Below, in pieces: positions 41,863 through 51,714 of a stretch of 64,000 nt of DNA; within the stretch, counting starts at the first letter, position 1, and each line of letters begins with the position of its first letter. This DNA comes from Caldifarciminota bacterium UBA2202 (GTDB lineage: Bacteria; Hydrothermota; 32-111). The position numbers and the translations under genes were made by a program. The stretch is from positions 8,298 to 72,297 of the forward strand of contig DCUY01000104.1 in assembly GCA_002327905.1 (NCBI GenBank). Direction: 5' to 3'. A model generated the notes under the pieces. It searched no databases. It was not told where the DNA came from and saw only the letters and a list, made by a program, of their open reading frames with translations.

Positions 41863-42294
41863 ACAAAAATGCGCTTTATCGGATTCAAGTTTGTAAATGT
41901 AGAGGAGAATGGCAGAATCTCCATTCCATCCGCTTACAGAGACGCTACTGACGCAAAGATTTTCTTCATTGTCCCCGGATCGAATAAGACTCTGCATTTA
42001 TACCCTGAGGAATCATTTCTCAAACTTGAGGAGAAGATATCCAAGCTCGAATCGGAAGAGGACAGAAAAATCATCACTGACTATATCTATTCGAATGCAG
42101 TGTCCATTAAGAGGGATTCAATGTGGAGAATATCCATTCCCCAGCATCTTATTGAATATGCATCTCTTAAAGAGAGTGTTAAGATTGTCGGAGGAAATGA
42201 CAAGCTGGACATTTGGGATCCTAAGAGCCATGATGAGTATAATAAATCACTGCTCACTGAGGGAAGCGCCACATTTAAAAAGATAGGAATATAA
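41857..42294 (+). CDS. mraZ: Transcriptional regulator MraZ
   Basis: About 145 residues with the two SpoVT/AbrB-like MraZ repeats: FKFVNVEENGRISIPSAYR near the start and SIKRDSMWRISIPQHLIEY in the second half. It binds DNA as a ring and represses its own operon. The ATG at 41857 (METKMRF) or 41869 (MRFIGF) must be used, since 41827 lies inside the promoter; GGAG at 41849-41852 is both ribosome site and part of a MraZ box. It opens the division/cell wall cluster. Confidence 0.92.
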   Translation: METKMRFIGFKFVNVEENGRISIPSAYRDATDAKIFFIVPGSNKTLHLYPEESFLKLEEKISKLESEEDRKIITDYIYSNAVSIKRDSMWRISIPQHLIEYASLKESVKIVGGNDKLDIWDPKSHDEYNKSLLTEGSATFKKIGI

Positions 42295-42295
42295 A

Positions 42296-42637
42296 ATGAA
42301 AAAAACAATCTCCAAGAAGTCCACTCACATCCTCATAAAAATCAGCGGAATTGTCTCTCTGGAGGATGTAAGCGAGTTGAAAGAATCCTTGAGCGCGGTT
42401 CTGAATAGTTCGCTTCCTGTAATTCTCGACATAAGGCAGGCAAAAGCCGTCCACTATAAGACAGGGCTTCTTTTAAGAGGCATGAGAAAGTGTTTTCTTT
42501 CAAGGTGTATTCCCCTGACAATTATATGCACTGACCCTTACATACTTTCGGTTCTATCGCTCTTTGACTGTGATGTCATGTATGGCACCACTAAAGATTT
42601 GAATTCAGCAAGAAACCTTGTAGAGATCAAATTCTGA
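42296..42637 (+). CDS. STAS-like domain protein inserted between mraZ and rsmH
   Basis: A 113-residue protein: ILIKISGIVSLEDVSELKESL, then PVILDIRQAKAVHYKTGLLL, and a C-terminal CDVMYGTTKDLNSA. This is the layout of STAS domains (anti-sigma factor antagonists). The position of the usual phosphorylated serine (DLxxxxxxDSxGL) is occupied by HYKTG, so Thr may replace Ser or regulation by phosphorylation may be lost. A STAS gene inside the dcw cluster is not usual. Starts 1 nt after mraZ. Confidence 0.65.
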   Translation: MKKTISKKSTHILIKISGIVSLEDVSELKESLSAVLNSSLPVILDIRQAKAVHYKTGLLLRGMRKCFLSRCIPLTIICTDPYILSVLSLFDCDVMYGTTKDLNSARNLVEIKF

Positions 42638-42638
42638 A

Positions 42639-43481
42639 ATGAGTCACATTCCTGTAATGCTCTCTGAAGCAATCTCGTTTTTAGAGTTGCATGACGGAAT
42701 GAAGTATCTTGATCTCACAGCCGGATTCGGCGGCCATTCTGCTGAAATTCTTGCAAAGATTCCGCACGGAGAACTCTATCTTGTGGACAGGGACAATGCG
42801 GCTATTGAGCATCTTCAGAAAATTTTTTCACAATCAAAGAATGTTCATATTGTTAAAATGAACTTTGCAGATATGGATTTTTCAGTAAAATTTGACGGGA
42901 TACTCGCAGACCTCGGGGTCTCGTCTCTTCAATTTGACTCTTCAGAGAGGGGCTTTTCCTACAGATTTGACTCTCCCCTTGACCTTAGGATGGACACTGA
43001 CGAAGAGAACCAGCTTGACAAACTTCTGAAGCTTGATTTTAAAGAGATAGCAGAAATAATTAAAGATAATTCCGACGAGTATCAGGCAGAGGAGATCGCC
43101 TTAGTGATGAAGAGAAGATATTCAGAGGGCAAACTCAAAACCACATTTGACCTAAAACACGCAATAATTGAAGGGAAAAAAGGCAAAGATATAAAGCGCG
43201 GTCTTAAGCGCACATTCATGGCATTGAGAATGTTTGTAAATGATGAAAAGAATTCTCTTTCAAAAATGATCGAGAGAGTCTCCGCCTCCCTAAATCCTTC
43301 CGGAAGATTCGTCATAATCACATACCATTCAATTGAAGACAGAATCGTAAAGGACTATTTCAAAGAAAGGGATGACATGAAGATGATCACAAAAAAAGTA
43401 ATACAACCGTCATACCTTGAAGTTCAGTCAAACAAGAGAGCGCGCTCCGCAAAAATGCGAGTCTATGAGAAGGTTTCATGA
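42639..43481 (+). CDS. rsmH: 16S rRNA (cytosine-1402-N4)-methyltransferase RsmH
   Basis: A 280-residue RsmH (MraW): HIPVMLSEAISFL, YLDLTAGFGGHSAEIL (SAM motif), GILADLGVSSLQFDSSERGFSYRFD, LDLRMD, and the C-terminal FVIITYHSIEDRIVK. It methylates C1402 of 16S rRNA on N4. Slightly shorter than the usual 300-310 residues. It starts 2 nt after the STAS-like gene and overlaps ftsL by 4 nt. Confidence 0.95.
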   Translation: MSHIPVMLSEAISFLELHDGMKYLDLTAGFGGHSAEILAKIPHGELYLVDRDNAAIEHLQKIFSQSKNVHIVKMNFADMDFSVKFDGILADLGVSSLQFDSSERGFSYRFDSPLDLRMDTDEENQLDKLLKLDFKEIAEIIKDNSDEYQAEEIALVMKRRYSEGKLKTTFDLKHAIIEGKKGKDIKRGLKRTFMALRMFVNDEKNSLSKMIERVSASLNPSGRFVIITYHSIEDRIVKDYFKERDDMKMITKKVIQPSYLEVQSNKRARSAKMRVYEKVS

Positions 43482-43750
43482 AGAATGTTTTAATTCTTAT
43501 AGGAGTGGGTTTCATCTTTCTTGCGGTCTTCGCTACTTCAAGATTTTATGTTATTCAGATAACAATGCAGTCTGACAAACTCAATAATGAATATAAGAGA
43601 CTTCTGAACACATCAATGAGGTCTGATTTTGAAATAGAGGAGCTCACATCATTAAAGAGGCTTGAGAAATTCGCATTCGACACCTTAAACCTTAAATACC
43701 CCGCAGGCGAGGATTATGAGTCCGGTGACAAGAAATATTCACAAAGATAG
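43478..43750 (+). CDS. ftsL: FtsL-like division protein
   Basis: A 90-residue bitopic protein: membrane span at 4-24 (VLILIGVGFIFLAVFATS), then a predicted coiled coil (SDKLNNEYKRLLN) and a C-terminal region with LKRLEKFAFDTLNLKYP. Size, topology and position between rsmH and ftsI match FtsL, which links FtsB/FtsQ to FtsI/FtsW. Sequence identity in this family is low, so the call leans on position. Confidence 0.8.
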   Translation: MKNVLILIGVGFIFLAVFATSRFYVIQITMQSDKLNNEYKRLLNTSMRSDFEIEELTSLKRLEKFAFDTLNLKYPAGEDYESGDKKYSQR

Positions 43751-43757
43751 CCAATCC

Positions 43758-45458
43758 ATGAACCGCAGGATGAATTATGCCATCATAGCTCTTCTGGTAT
43801 TGACCGGACTTGTGGTTATAAGAACCGCATCACTGCAGATATTCTCATCCTTCAAATTCGACAAAGTCGTCTCTTCGAAAAATACAATTAAAATAGCAGA
43901 CAATGCAGAGAGAGGAGAAATACTCGACAGAAACGGAGAATCAATAGCAACAAGCATAAAGACATTCAATCTCTATGTTTTAAAGCCGATGATGAAGAGC
44001 GCATCAAACGTTGCAGAGGTCGTCTCCTCGGCGGGAATACTTTCATACAATGATGTTTTAAGCCGCCTCAATTCAAGAATGCTCTACATACCTGTATCCT
44101 ATGATATTCCGCAGAGTGCAGCAATACAGCTTAAAAACAAATATGCCTCAATAGTAGTGAAGGAAGAGAAGACAAGATATTATATAAATCCCCATATGTT
44201 TTCAAATATAACGGGATTTGTGGGAGTAGACAACAGCGGACTTGAAGGCATAGAATATCTTTATAATGATGACTTGAGGGGAAAGAACGGATTTGCGATT
44301 TTCCAGAAGAAGCCGAACGGAAAAATATACAAGCATCCTGATTATCCGGAGAAATTATCACAGAAGGGAAAAGACATTGTTCTGACAATAGATAAGAGAT
44401 TTCAGGAGATTGCATACAATATAGTCGAAGAATGGTGCGAAAAATTCAATGCTAAGCAGGGTTCCGCAATTATTATGGATGTCAAGACAGGCGAAATATA
44501 CGCAATGGCAGACTATCCCACATACAATTCGAATCTCCACGGAAAAGAGAATCCGCAGATATGCAAGAATACATCCGTAGTGAATCTTTTTGAGCCGGGC
44601 TCCATATTCAAGCTCATTCCCGCAGTGAGCGCCTTAGAAAACAATGCAGTCAAACTTGATGATATTGTCAAAACATCTGTTGACACTCTCAGAATAAACG
44701 GAAAGAAAATCACTGACGCTCATGATCTTGATATTCTCACATTTGAAAAGGCATTTATTCTTTCAAGCAATATAGGATTTGCAAACATAGGCGAAAAGAC
44801 GGGAAAAGAGAATGTTTACAATACTGCGGTAAAATTCGGAATTGGAAGAAAGACAAATATAAATGTTCCCGGGGAACAGCGCGGATTCTTCACCGACTAT
44901 TCAAAATGGATTCCTATTCATTTTGCAAATATATGCTTCGGACAGGGGCTAAGCGTAACTTCCATTCAAATACTCTCTGCCTATAATGCAATCGCAAACA
45001 ATGGAGTCCTTGTCAATCCAAAGCTCGTGAAGAGCGTCGGCGGCTCAAACCTCATAAAAAACAGCGAGAAGAGAATTGTCTCGCAGTCGATTGCCGATAT
45101 AATGAATGACCTGTTGAAAAAAGTTGTGAGCGAAGGAACAGGAGTTAAAGCGCAGGTCGCTGGAATCAATGTTGCAGGAAAGACCGGAACTGCGGAAAAG
45201 GCATCCGAAAAGGGCGGATACATGAGGGGAAAATACATTTCATCATTCATCGGATACTTCCCTGCAGATGATCCGAAATTTATAATTTTGACTCTCATAG
45301 ATGAACCGAAGGGATTATACTGGGCGAGCGAAATCGCCGCCCCTATGTTTTCGGAAATTGTAAAAAGAATAGTCAATCTCTACGATTACAGATATATGCT
45401 TTCTGATAAAAAGGAGAGTGCAGAGAATGAAACTCGCAAAAATAATAAACGGTCTTGA
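43758..45458 (+). CDS. ftsI: Division peptidoglycan transpeptidase FtsI (PBP3)
   Basis: About 566 residues: N-terminal membrane span (YAIIALLVLTGLVVI), the pedestal motif RGEILDRNGE, and the transpeptidase active-site motifs SIFK (in EPGSIFKL), SSN and KTG (AGKTGTAEK). It cross-links septal peptidoglycan. The ATG at 43758 is chosen because the earlier one at 43716 overlaps ftsL by 35 nt and adds a polar leader without family match. It overlaps murE by 32-41 nt. Confidence 0.94.
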   Translation: MNRRMNYAIIALLVLTGLVVIRTASLQIFSSFKFDKVVSSKNTIKIADNAERGEILDRNGESIATSIKTFNLYVLKPMMKSASNVAEVVSSAGILSYNDVLSRLNSRMLYIPVSYDIPQSAAIQLKNKYASIVVKEEKTRYYINPHMFSNITGFVGVDNSGLEGIEYLYNDDLRGKNGFAIFQKKPNGKIYKHPDYPEKLSQKGKDIVLTIDKRFQEIAYNIVEEWCEKFNAKQGSAIIMDVKTGEIYAMADYPTYNSNLHGKENPQICKNTSVVNLFEPGSIFKLIPAVSALENNAVKLDDIVKTSVDTLRINGKKITDAHDLDILTFEKAFILSSNIGFANIGEKTGKENVYNTAVKFGIGRKTNINVPGEQRGFFTDYSKWIPIHFANICFGQGLSVTSIQILSAYNAIANNGVLVNPKLVKSVGGSNLIKNSEKRIVSQSIADIMNDLLKKVVSEGTGVKAQVAGINVAGKTGTAEKASEKGGYMRGKYISSFIGYFPADDPKFIILTLIDEPKGLYWASEIAAPMFSEIVKRIVNLYDYRYMLSDKKESAENETRKNNKRS

Positions 45459-46875
45459 CCTTAATATCCTGAATTTTCAGGATGTTGAGATTTCAGACAT
45501 GACAAATGACTCAAGAGAGGCGAAGAAAAACTCTCTCTTCATAGCTGTAAAGGGGAAAAACTTCGACGGAAATGATTTTATAGACAAGGCATGCAAGAAC
45601 GGAGCCACGGCGGTTCTCACTCATTTTGCCCCTGCAAAGAATTATCGAATACCTGTTCTTATAAGCTCCGACATGAACAGGGATCAGACTGTAATGGCTA
45701 AGAATTTTTTCTTGAACCCTCTGTCTTCAATAAGAACAATCGGAGTCACAGGAACAAACGGAAAGACTACAACAACATATATTCTCAGGTCGATTTTTTC
45801 TCAAAATGAAAAGACCGGAGTGATAGGCACTATAAGGAATATTATAGGAGATGAAATTATTGAGACGCAAAACACCACTCCGGAGCCGGTCACGCTCTAC
45901 AGAATCTTTGATAAAATGAAGACAAAGGGAGTGAAGACATTACTTATGGAGGTCTCAAGCCACGGATTGAAATTGAACCGCGTCTTCGGTGTTGAATTCG
46001 ACTCTGCGATATTCACTAATCTCACGCAGGACCATCTTGATTTTCACGGCACAATGACAGATTACAGAAAATCCAAAGAGATGCTCTTTAAAATGATTAA
46101 GAAAGACGGATTCGCAGTTATAAACGGAGATGATAAAAATCATCAACACTTCATAAGCGCGGCAGAGAACAAAAAGTCCTTTACATTCGGCATAAGAAAC
46201 AAAAATACTGATTGGATTATTGATATAAAATCACTCTCTCTTGACGGAAGCAGATTCACTCTGACAGAAAAGAGCGAAGATAAGACTTTTGAGGTCTTTG
46301 TGCCTCTTGTGGGAGACTATAATATTTACAATGCCGCATGCTCATTCGTAACAGCTTATAATTTCAATATAAAACCTTCAATTATCCTTGACGGCATAAA
46401 GAATGTTCCTCAGGTTGACGGAAGATTTGAAAAATTCATGGATAAAAGAGGCTTTTATATTGTTGTCGATTATGCTCATTCTCCTGATGCTCTTGAACGG
46501 CTTCTTCGCACTGTAAAGCGCCTCACAAAGAACAGAGTCATAACGCTCTTCGGATGCGGAGGAGACAGAGACAGGGAGAAGAGGCCTATAATGGGAAAGA
46601 TCGCAACTCATCTTTCGGACTATGTTTTGATCACTTCGGATAATCCGCGCACAGAAGACCCTGAAGAGATTATAAAAGAAATCCTTGCGGGAGTTAAGGA
46701 GAAAAACTGGGTGGTTGAGCTAAACAGGGCGAGAGCTATAAAGAAGGCGTTTCTCATGGCCCGAGACAATGACACAATAGTGATAGCTGGAAAAGGCCAT
46801 GAAGATTATCAGATAATAGGAACAAAAAAATATCATTTTGACGACAGAGAAGAAGTAAAAAAACATTTGAAATGA
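45427..46875 (+). CDS. murE: UDP-MurNAc-tripeptide synthetase MurE
   Basis: About 482 residues. ATP loop GVTGTNGKTTTT, carbamate-lysine region and NLTQDHLDFHG, VVDYAHSPDALE, and the amino-acid specificity motif DNPR (TSDNPRTEDP), which signals meso-diaminopimelate as the added residue. It makes UDP-MurNAc-L-Ala-D-Glu-mDap. GAGAG sits just upstream of ATG 45427; three residues longer if ATG 45418 is used. Overlaps the ftsI 3' end. Confidence 0.95.
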   Translation: MKLAKIINGLDLNILNFQDVEISDMTNDSREAKKNSLFIAVKGKNFDGNDFIDKACKNGATAVLTHFAPAKNYRIPVLISSDMNRDQTVMAKNFFLNPLSSIRTIGVTGTNGKTTTTYILRSIFSQNEKTGVIGTIRNIIGDEIIETQNTTPEPVTLYRIFDKMKTKGVKTLLMEVSSHGLKLNRVFGVEFDSAIFTNLTQDHLDFHGTMTDYRKSKEMLFKMIKKDGFAVINGDDKNHQHFISAAENKKSFTFGIRNKNTDWIIDIKSLSLDGSRFTLTEKSEDKTFEVFVPLVGDYNIYNAACSFVTAYNFNIKPSIILDGIKNVPQVDGRFEKFMDKRGFYIVVDYAHSPDALERLLRTVKRLTKNRVITLFGCGGDRDREKRPIMGKIATHLSDYVLITSDNPRTEDPEEIIKEILAGVKEKNWVVELNRARAIKKAFLMARDNDTIVIAGKGHEDYQIIGTKKYHFDDREEVKKHLK

Positions 46876-46887
46876 CAAGGAAAAGAA

Positions 46888-48228
46888 TTGGATAAAATTA
46901 AAATCTGTTTTGCAGTCAAATCCGTTAACGGAGTATTAATGAACGGTTCTTCCGCTGTTTCCGAAATTTCAGCTGTGACAACGGATTCAAGGTCTAAAAT
47001 CGAAAATTCCCTATTTGTGCCTCTCAAAGGCGAAAAATTCGACGGACATGATTTTATAAATAAAGCTTATGAAAACGGAGCCTCAATAGTCCTATCGGCA
47101 AAAGAACTTGATTCAAGCAAGCCGTATATCCGTGTTGATGACACGCTTTTTGCTCTGCACCGTCTTTCAACGGAATATCTTAAGACCTTGAATCTTAGAA
47201 GAGTGTGCATAACCGGCTCGACAGGAAAGACTACTACAAAGAATCTTCTCTCCGCATGCATAAGAGAAGAGGGAACAATTGCGACGGAAGGAAATACAAA
47301 TAATCTGATAGGTGTTCCGCAGAATATATTCAGGTGCGGAAGAGAGACGAAGAATGTCATTCTTGAAATGGGAATGAACATGAAAGGCGAACTCACAGCA
47401 CTCTCCGATATTGTGAAACCCACCCATATAATAATCACAACAGTAAATAATTCGCATATAGGAAATTTTGCTTCATTTGAAGAAATAATCAATGCCAAGC
47501 TTGAGATACTCAGCGGATATTCAAACAGAGAGACTCCTGTGATTGTTAACGGTGATGACTCGCATGTCACAGAGAGAATGAAGGGAATAAATATAGTGAC
47601 ATTCGGAATGAACGGAAAGAATGATTTCCATCCGGAAGACATTACACTGATGAAAGAGAAGAGTGAGATAAAAATCAATTCAAAGACATACAGTATAGGA
47701 ATACCCGGAATGGGAGGAGTTTACTCATTCCTCGCGGTCTTCGCATTCTTAAAGACATTTGCGGAATTTAAGTCCGACATTGAAAAGGGTCTCTCTGAAT
47801 TTGTGAGGCCGCAGAGCAGACTGAACATTATTCCTTTGAGGGATATTACTCTGATAGATGATTCCTACAATGCCTCCCCTGCTTCAATGCAGAATGCAAT
47901 TGATGTTTTGAGCAGATTCTCTGCAAGAAGAGTCGCTCTTCTCTCTGATATGCTTGAACTCGGAGATGAATCAAAATTCCTGCATGAGAGAGTGGGAGAG
48001 GAACTGAACAAAAAATCCATTGATGTGCTGGTCGCAGTAGGAAAAGAGGCAAAGACATACTATGATATTTTTATTGGGGAAAAATATTATTTTGAAGAGA
48101 GAAAAGAGATGGAGAAAAAGATATTTTCGATATTGCAGAGCAGGGATGCGGTTCTTGTGAAGGGTTCGCATTCCACAATGATGAATGAGACTGCAAAACT
48201 TATAAAGGAGAATTATAATGCTTTATAG
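46888..48228 (+). CDS. murF: UDP-MurNAc-pentapeptide ligase MurF, TTG start
   Basis: A 446-residue Mur ligase: VTTDSRSKIENSLFVPLKG near the start, ATP loop ITGSTGKTTTKN, GMNMKGELTAL, DDSYNASPASM and KGSHSTMM. It adds D-Ala-D-Ala to the UDP-tripeptide. The start codon is TTG, placed 7 nt after AAGGA; no ATG fits in frame before the first conserved block. No ddl gene is present in the cluster. Its end overlaps mraY by 11 nt. Confidence 0.94.
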   Translation: MDKIKICFAVKSVNGVLMNGSSAVSEISAVTTDSRSKIENSLFVPLKGEKFDGHDFINKAYENGASIVLSAKELDSSKPYIRVDDTLFALHRLSTEYLKTLNLRRVCITGSTGKTTTKNLLSACIREEGTIATEGNTNNLIGVPQNIFRCGRETKNVILEMGMNMKGELTALSDIVKPTHIIITTVNNSHIGNFASFEEIINAKLEILSGYSNRETPVIVNGDDSHVTERMKGINIVTFGMNGKNDFHPEDITLMKEKSEIKINSKTYSIGIPGMGGVYSFLAVFAFLKTFAEFKSDIEKGLSEFVRPQSRLNIIPLRDITLIDDSYNASPASMQNAIDVLSRFSARRVALLSDMLELGDESKFLHERVGEELNKKSIDVLVAVGKEAKTYYDIFIGEKYYFEERKEMEKKIFSILQSRDAVLVKGSHSTMMNETAKLIKENYNAL

Positions 48229-49306
48229 TCTGTCACTGCTTTTTTTCAAAGACATAGCCCTGTTCAGATACATCACATTCCGCTCCGCTATGGCTTCAAT
48301 AACAGCTCTCCTCGTAACATTTATATTCGGCAGAGGCATTATAAACGCAATAAGGAAACATAATGTCAATGAAAAAATAAGAGAGGACGGACCTAAGACT
48401 CATCTTGTCAAGCAGGGCACTCCGACTATGGGGGGCATTATAATAATAATATCCATATTAAGCGGTGTTCTCCTCTGGGCTGACCTTTCAAATCCCTTCA
48501 TTCAGGTCATGATCGCATCAATGCTCGGATTCTCCCTCCTCGGTTTTACCGACGACCTTATAAAACTCACAGACAAAAAGGGAGTTCTGCCTGTATATAA
48601 GCTTTTGTTCCAGTTTCTAATTGCAGGAGGAATAGTTCTGTTCATGATTAATTCAAAGAATTATTCCACGCTCAACACATATACAAATATTTTGTTTGTG
48701 AAGAATCTTATGGTTGACCTGTCTTTTCTCTTCTTCCCGTTTGTAATAATAGTGATAATGGGAACCACAAATGCAGTTAACATAACTGACGGGCTTGACG
48801 GATTGGCTTCAGGTCTTCTCGCTATTATTTTCTTCGTATTTGCAATAATCATATACATTGTCGGAAACAGGGTTTTCAGCGGATACCTTAATATGATGTA
48901 TATTCCAGAAATAGGAGAACTGACACTCTTTATTCTGTGTAGCGCGGCGGCATCTCTGGGCTTTCTCTGGTTTAATTCATATCCTGCGGAGATATTCATG
49001 GGAGATACAGGATCCCTCACTCTTGGCGGAATACTCGGCACTGCGGCAGTGCTTTCTAAGCAAGAGATTCTTCTCTTCATTGCAGGAGGCGTCTTTGTAA
49101 TTGAAGCCTCTTCATCAATGCTTCAGATAATATATTTCAAAATGACAAAGAGAAGTGCCACAGGAGGAAAGAGACTCTTCAAAATGGCTCCCCTGCACCA
49201 TCATTTTGAGCAGATGGGGATAAAGGAGACAAAAATAGTTGCGAGATTCTACATTCTTGCAGTCATATTCGGAATAATTGCATTAAGCACATTAAAGATA
49301 AGGTAA
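48218..49306 (+). CDS. mraY: Phospho-MurNAc-pentapeptide transferase MraY
   Basis: A 362-residue polytopic enzyme with about ten membrane spans. Conserved blocks: KQGTPTMGGIII, GFTDDLIKLT, NITDGLDGLASG, FMGDTGSLTLGG and the HHH motif in APLHHHFEQMG. It forms lipid I from UDP-MurNAc-pentapeptide and undecaprenyl phosphate. Length and motif set are complete. Confidence 0.96.
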   Translation: MLYSLSLLFFKDIALFRYITFRSAMASITALLVTFIFGRGIINAIRKHNVNEKIREDGPKTHLVKQGTPTMGGIIIIISILSGVLLWADLSNPFIQVMIASMLGFSLLGFTDDLIKLTDKKGVLPVYKLLFQFLIAGGIVLFMINSKNYSTLNTYTNILFVKNLMVDLSFLFFPFVIIVIMGTTNAVNITDGLDGLASGLLAIIFFVFAIIIYIVGNRVFSGYLNMMYIPEIGELTLFILCSAAASLGFLWFNSYPAEIFMGDTGSLTLGGILGTAAVLSKQEILLFIAGGVFVIEASSSMLQIIYFKMTKRSATGGKRLFKMAPLHHHFEQMGIKETKIVARFYILAVIFGIIALSTLKIR

Positions 49307-49307
49307 T

Positions 49308-50648
49308 ATGGTAAAGGACAAAAGATTCTCAGTCATAGGATTCGGCAGAAGCGGACAGGCGATTGCAAAGCTCTTGACTGCAAAACAGGGAATTGTATTC
49401 GTCTCCGACTCAAAGCCAATGTCCAAGGAGCAGATGAAAGTGATAGCGGATTATCATCTGAAATATGAGACCTCCCACTCTGAAGATATACTCAATGCGG
49501 ATTACATTGTTCTAAGCCCGGGAGTTCCCGACACTATAGAGATGGTCAGAAGAGCCGCATGGAAGAGAATCCCAGTGCTCTCGGAGATTGAGATGGCATC
49601 AAGGCTGATGAAGAATAAATTCATCTGCATTACAGGAACAAACGGAAAATCAACAACCGCATACCTCGCCTACCAGATACTGAAGCTTCTTGATGCTGAC
49701 TGCGACCTTGGAGGAAACATCTCCCCGGGAAAATCATTGAGCGAAATCGCAATCAATGAGCCTGATAAAAACAAACTGATAGTCCTTGAACTCTCTTCAT
49801 TCCAGCTTGAGCATATAGTCAAATTTACTCCTTTTATAGGAATGATTACAAATATTTCGGATGACCATCTTGACAGATACAAATCAATTGATGATTACCT
49901 TAATGCAAAACTGCAGATGTTCAAAAATATGAAGGACGAGGGATTCAAGATTCTAAACAAGGATGACACATCTCTGCAGAGGATTGAACCAACGCAGAAC
50001 ACTCTGTATGTTTCGGAGAATGAGGTTGAGAGAGGAGCATTCTTAAAAGGAAAAGAGATAATCATAAGATTCAATTCAAAGGAGCATTCTTATGACATCT
50101 CCGGTTTCCGTCTTATAGGAAAGCATAATCTGTATAATCTGATGTTCGCCCTTCTCTCGTCTGTAATAGCATACAAATTTTCGCCCTCTCTTGATGAAAA
50201 ATTCAATGAGCTAAAGGGCCTTGAACATCGAATGGAATTTGTTGCAGAAATTGATAATGTAAAAATATTCAATAATTCTATGTGCACCAATCCAAAGGCA
50301 TTTGTCTCCTCCCTTGAATCTGCAGGAGAGAATCAAACAGTGATTCTCGGCGGAAGAAACAAAAACTTTGACACTGACATTATTATTAAAGCAATAGTGA
50401 AATACGCAAAACAGGCATATATCATGGGAGAGGTGAAAGAATCAGTGAAACAGCTTCTCATGGATGAAGGATTCTCAAACGCGGAGACCGTAAACTCTCT
50501 TGAAGAGGCATTCGATAAGGCGATACTAAATGCAGATAAGGGAACTGCAATAAACTTTTCACCGGGATTCGCATCATTCGATATGTTTAAGGACTTCACG
50601 GACAGAGGAAACAAATTCAAGGAGATTGTGAAAAGATATGTCAAATGA
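49308..50648 (+). CDS. murD: UDP-MurNAc-L-alanine:D-glutamate ligase MurD
   Basis: A 446-residue Mur ligase: VIGFGRSGQAIA in the N-terminal domain, VLSPGVPDT, ATP loop ITGTNGKSTTAY, GGNISPG, LELSSFQLE, NISDDHLDRY, LEHRMEF and LGGRNKN. It adds D-glutamate to UDP-MurNAc-L-Ala. Starts 1 nt after mraY and overlaps ftsW by 11 nt. Confidence 0.95.
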   Translation: MVKDKRFSVIGFGRSGQAIAKLLTAKQGIVFVSDSKPMSKEQMKVIADYHLKYETSHSEDILNADYIVLSPGVPDTIEMVRRAAWKRIPVLSEIEMASRLMKNKFICITGTNGKSTTAYLAYQILKLLDADCDLGGNISPGKSLSEIAINEPDKNKLIVLELSSFQLEHIVKFTPFIGMITNISDDHLDRYKSIDDYLNAKLQMFKNMKDEGFKILNKDDTSLQRIEPTQNTLYVSENEVERGAFLKGKEIIIRFNSKEHSYDISGFRLIGKHNLYNLMFALLSSVIAYKFSPSLDEKFNELKGLEHRMEFVAEIDNVKIFNNSMCTNPKAFVSSLESAGENQTVILGGRNKNFDTDIIIKAIVKYAKQAYIMGEVKESVKQLLMDEGFSNAETVNSLEEAFDKAILNADKGTAINFSPGFASFDMFKDFTDRGNKFKEIVKRYVK

Positions 50649-51714
50649 CAGAAAGATTCTCCTGATTGTCAGCCTGCTCGTGCTCTTTGGTATATTCACT
50701 CTGTTCAATGCCTCGTCATTCATATCATCACAGCTTGAAAGGTGCGGTCATAATCCTTTTTACTATGTAATCAAGCAGGTCGAGGCGATATTCATCGGAG
50801 GTATAGCGATGCTTGTTTTAAACAAGATTGACCTTGAAAAATTGAAAAAAATGGCTCTTCCCGGCCTCATTTTCTCCATAATGCTTTTAGCGATTGTTCT
50901 GATTGTCGGTAAGGAGATAAACGGAGCAAAAAGGTGGCTTGATTTGGGAATAACAAATTTTCAGCCCTCTGAGATGGCGGAGTTTTTTATACTTCTTTAT
51001 CTTTCCGCTTTCATCTCCTCCTCCAAAATCGGCAAAAAGACTCATGAAAAGATAATAGCAGTTCTTGTTCTCTGTCTCACAGCTATTGTTCTTGTGGCTG
51101 TGGAGCCTAATCTGTCAACCGCCCTTCTCATGTACCTCTTTGTGATAGTTCTTCTTCTCCTCTCGGATATTCCCAGAGGATATATCTTTTCCATGTGCGT
51201 TTTCCTTGTGGTCGGCTTTTTGGCGATGATTCCAAGATACGCGCATGCGGTAACTCGCCTTAAAATGCTTGCAGGTTCAGTGCACTCGGAGCAGGCTGAA
51301 AATTCAATTTTGGCGATAGCGAACGGAGGATTCTTCGGACAGGGGATCGGTATGGGAAAATTCAAATTATTTTTTATTCCTGAAGTCCACTCGGATTTCA
51401 TATTCACAACAATCGCTGAAGAATTCGGATTCATAGGCTGCATAATACTTATAGGCGCGTTTCTCTTGTTTCTGAAGACAGGAATTGATGTGGCAAAGAA
51501 TTCGTACAGCACATTTTCAAAAGTTCTTGCATTCGGAATCACATTCATCATATTCACAAAGGCAATCACTCATATAGCAATATCCCTCAAAATTGCTCCC
51601 ACGACAGGACTGGTGCTTCCATTCATATCATACGGCGGTAGCGCAATGATATTTAATCTGGCGATGATCGGAATACTCATGAATATCGCAAGGGACGGCT
51701 ATAATGCAAAATAA
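50638..51714 (+). CDS. ftsW: Septal peptidoglycan polymerase FtsW
   Basis: A 358-residue SEDS-family protein with about ten membrane spans: NGAKRWLDLG, FQPSEMAEFFILL, VEPNLSTALLM, GFFGQGIGMGKFK, VHSDFIFTTIAEEFGF and LPFISYGGSAM. It polymerises septal glycan together with FtsI. The family also contains RodA, but location within the dcw cluster fixes it as FtsW. Confidence 0.95.
   Translation: MSNDRKILLIVSLLVLFGIFTLFNASSFISSQLERCGHNPFYYVIKQVEAIFIGGIAMLVLNKIDLEKLKKMALPGLIFSIMLLAIVLIVGKEINGAKRWLDLGITNFQPSEMAEFFILLYLSAFISSSKIGKKTHEKIIAVLVLCLTAIVLVAVEPNLSTALLMYLFVIVLLLLSDIPRGYIFSMCVFLVVGFLAMIPRYAHAVTRLKMLAGSVHSEQAENSILAIANGGFFGQGIGMGKFKLFFIPEVHSDFIFTTIAEEFGFIGCIILIGAFLLFLKTGIDVAKNSYSTFSKVLAFGITFIIFTKAITHIAISLKIAPTTGLVLPFISYGGSAMIFNLAMIGILMNIARDGYNAK

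Noticed and set aside
42087..42308. Minus-strand frame opposite mraZ and similar frames throughout the dcw cluster
   Set aside because: Opposite conserved division genes, with no promoter, ribosome site or recognisable product.
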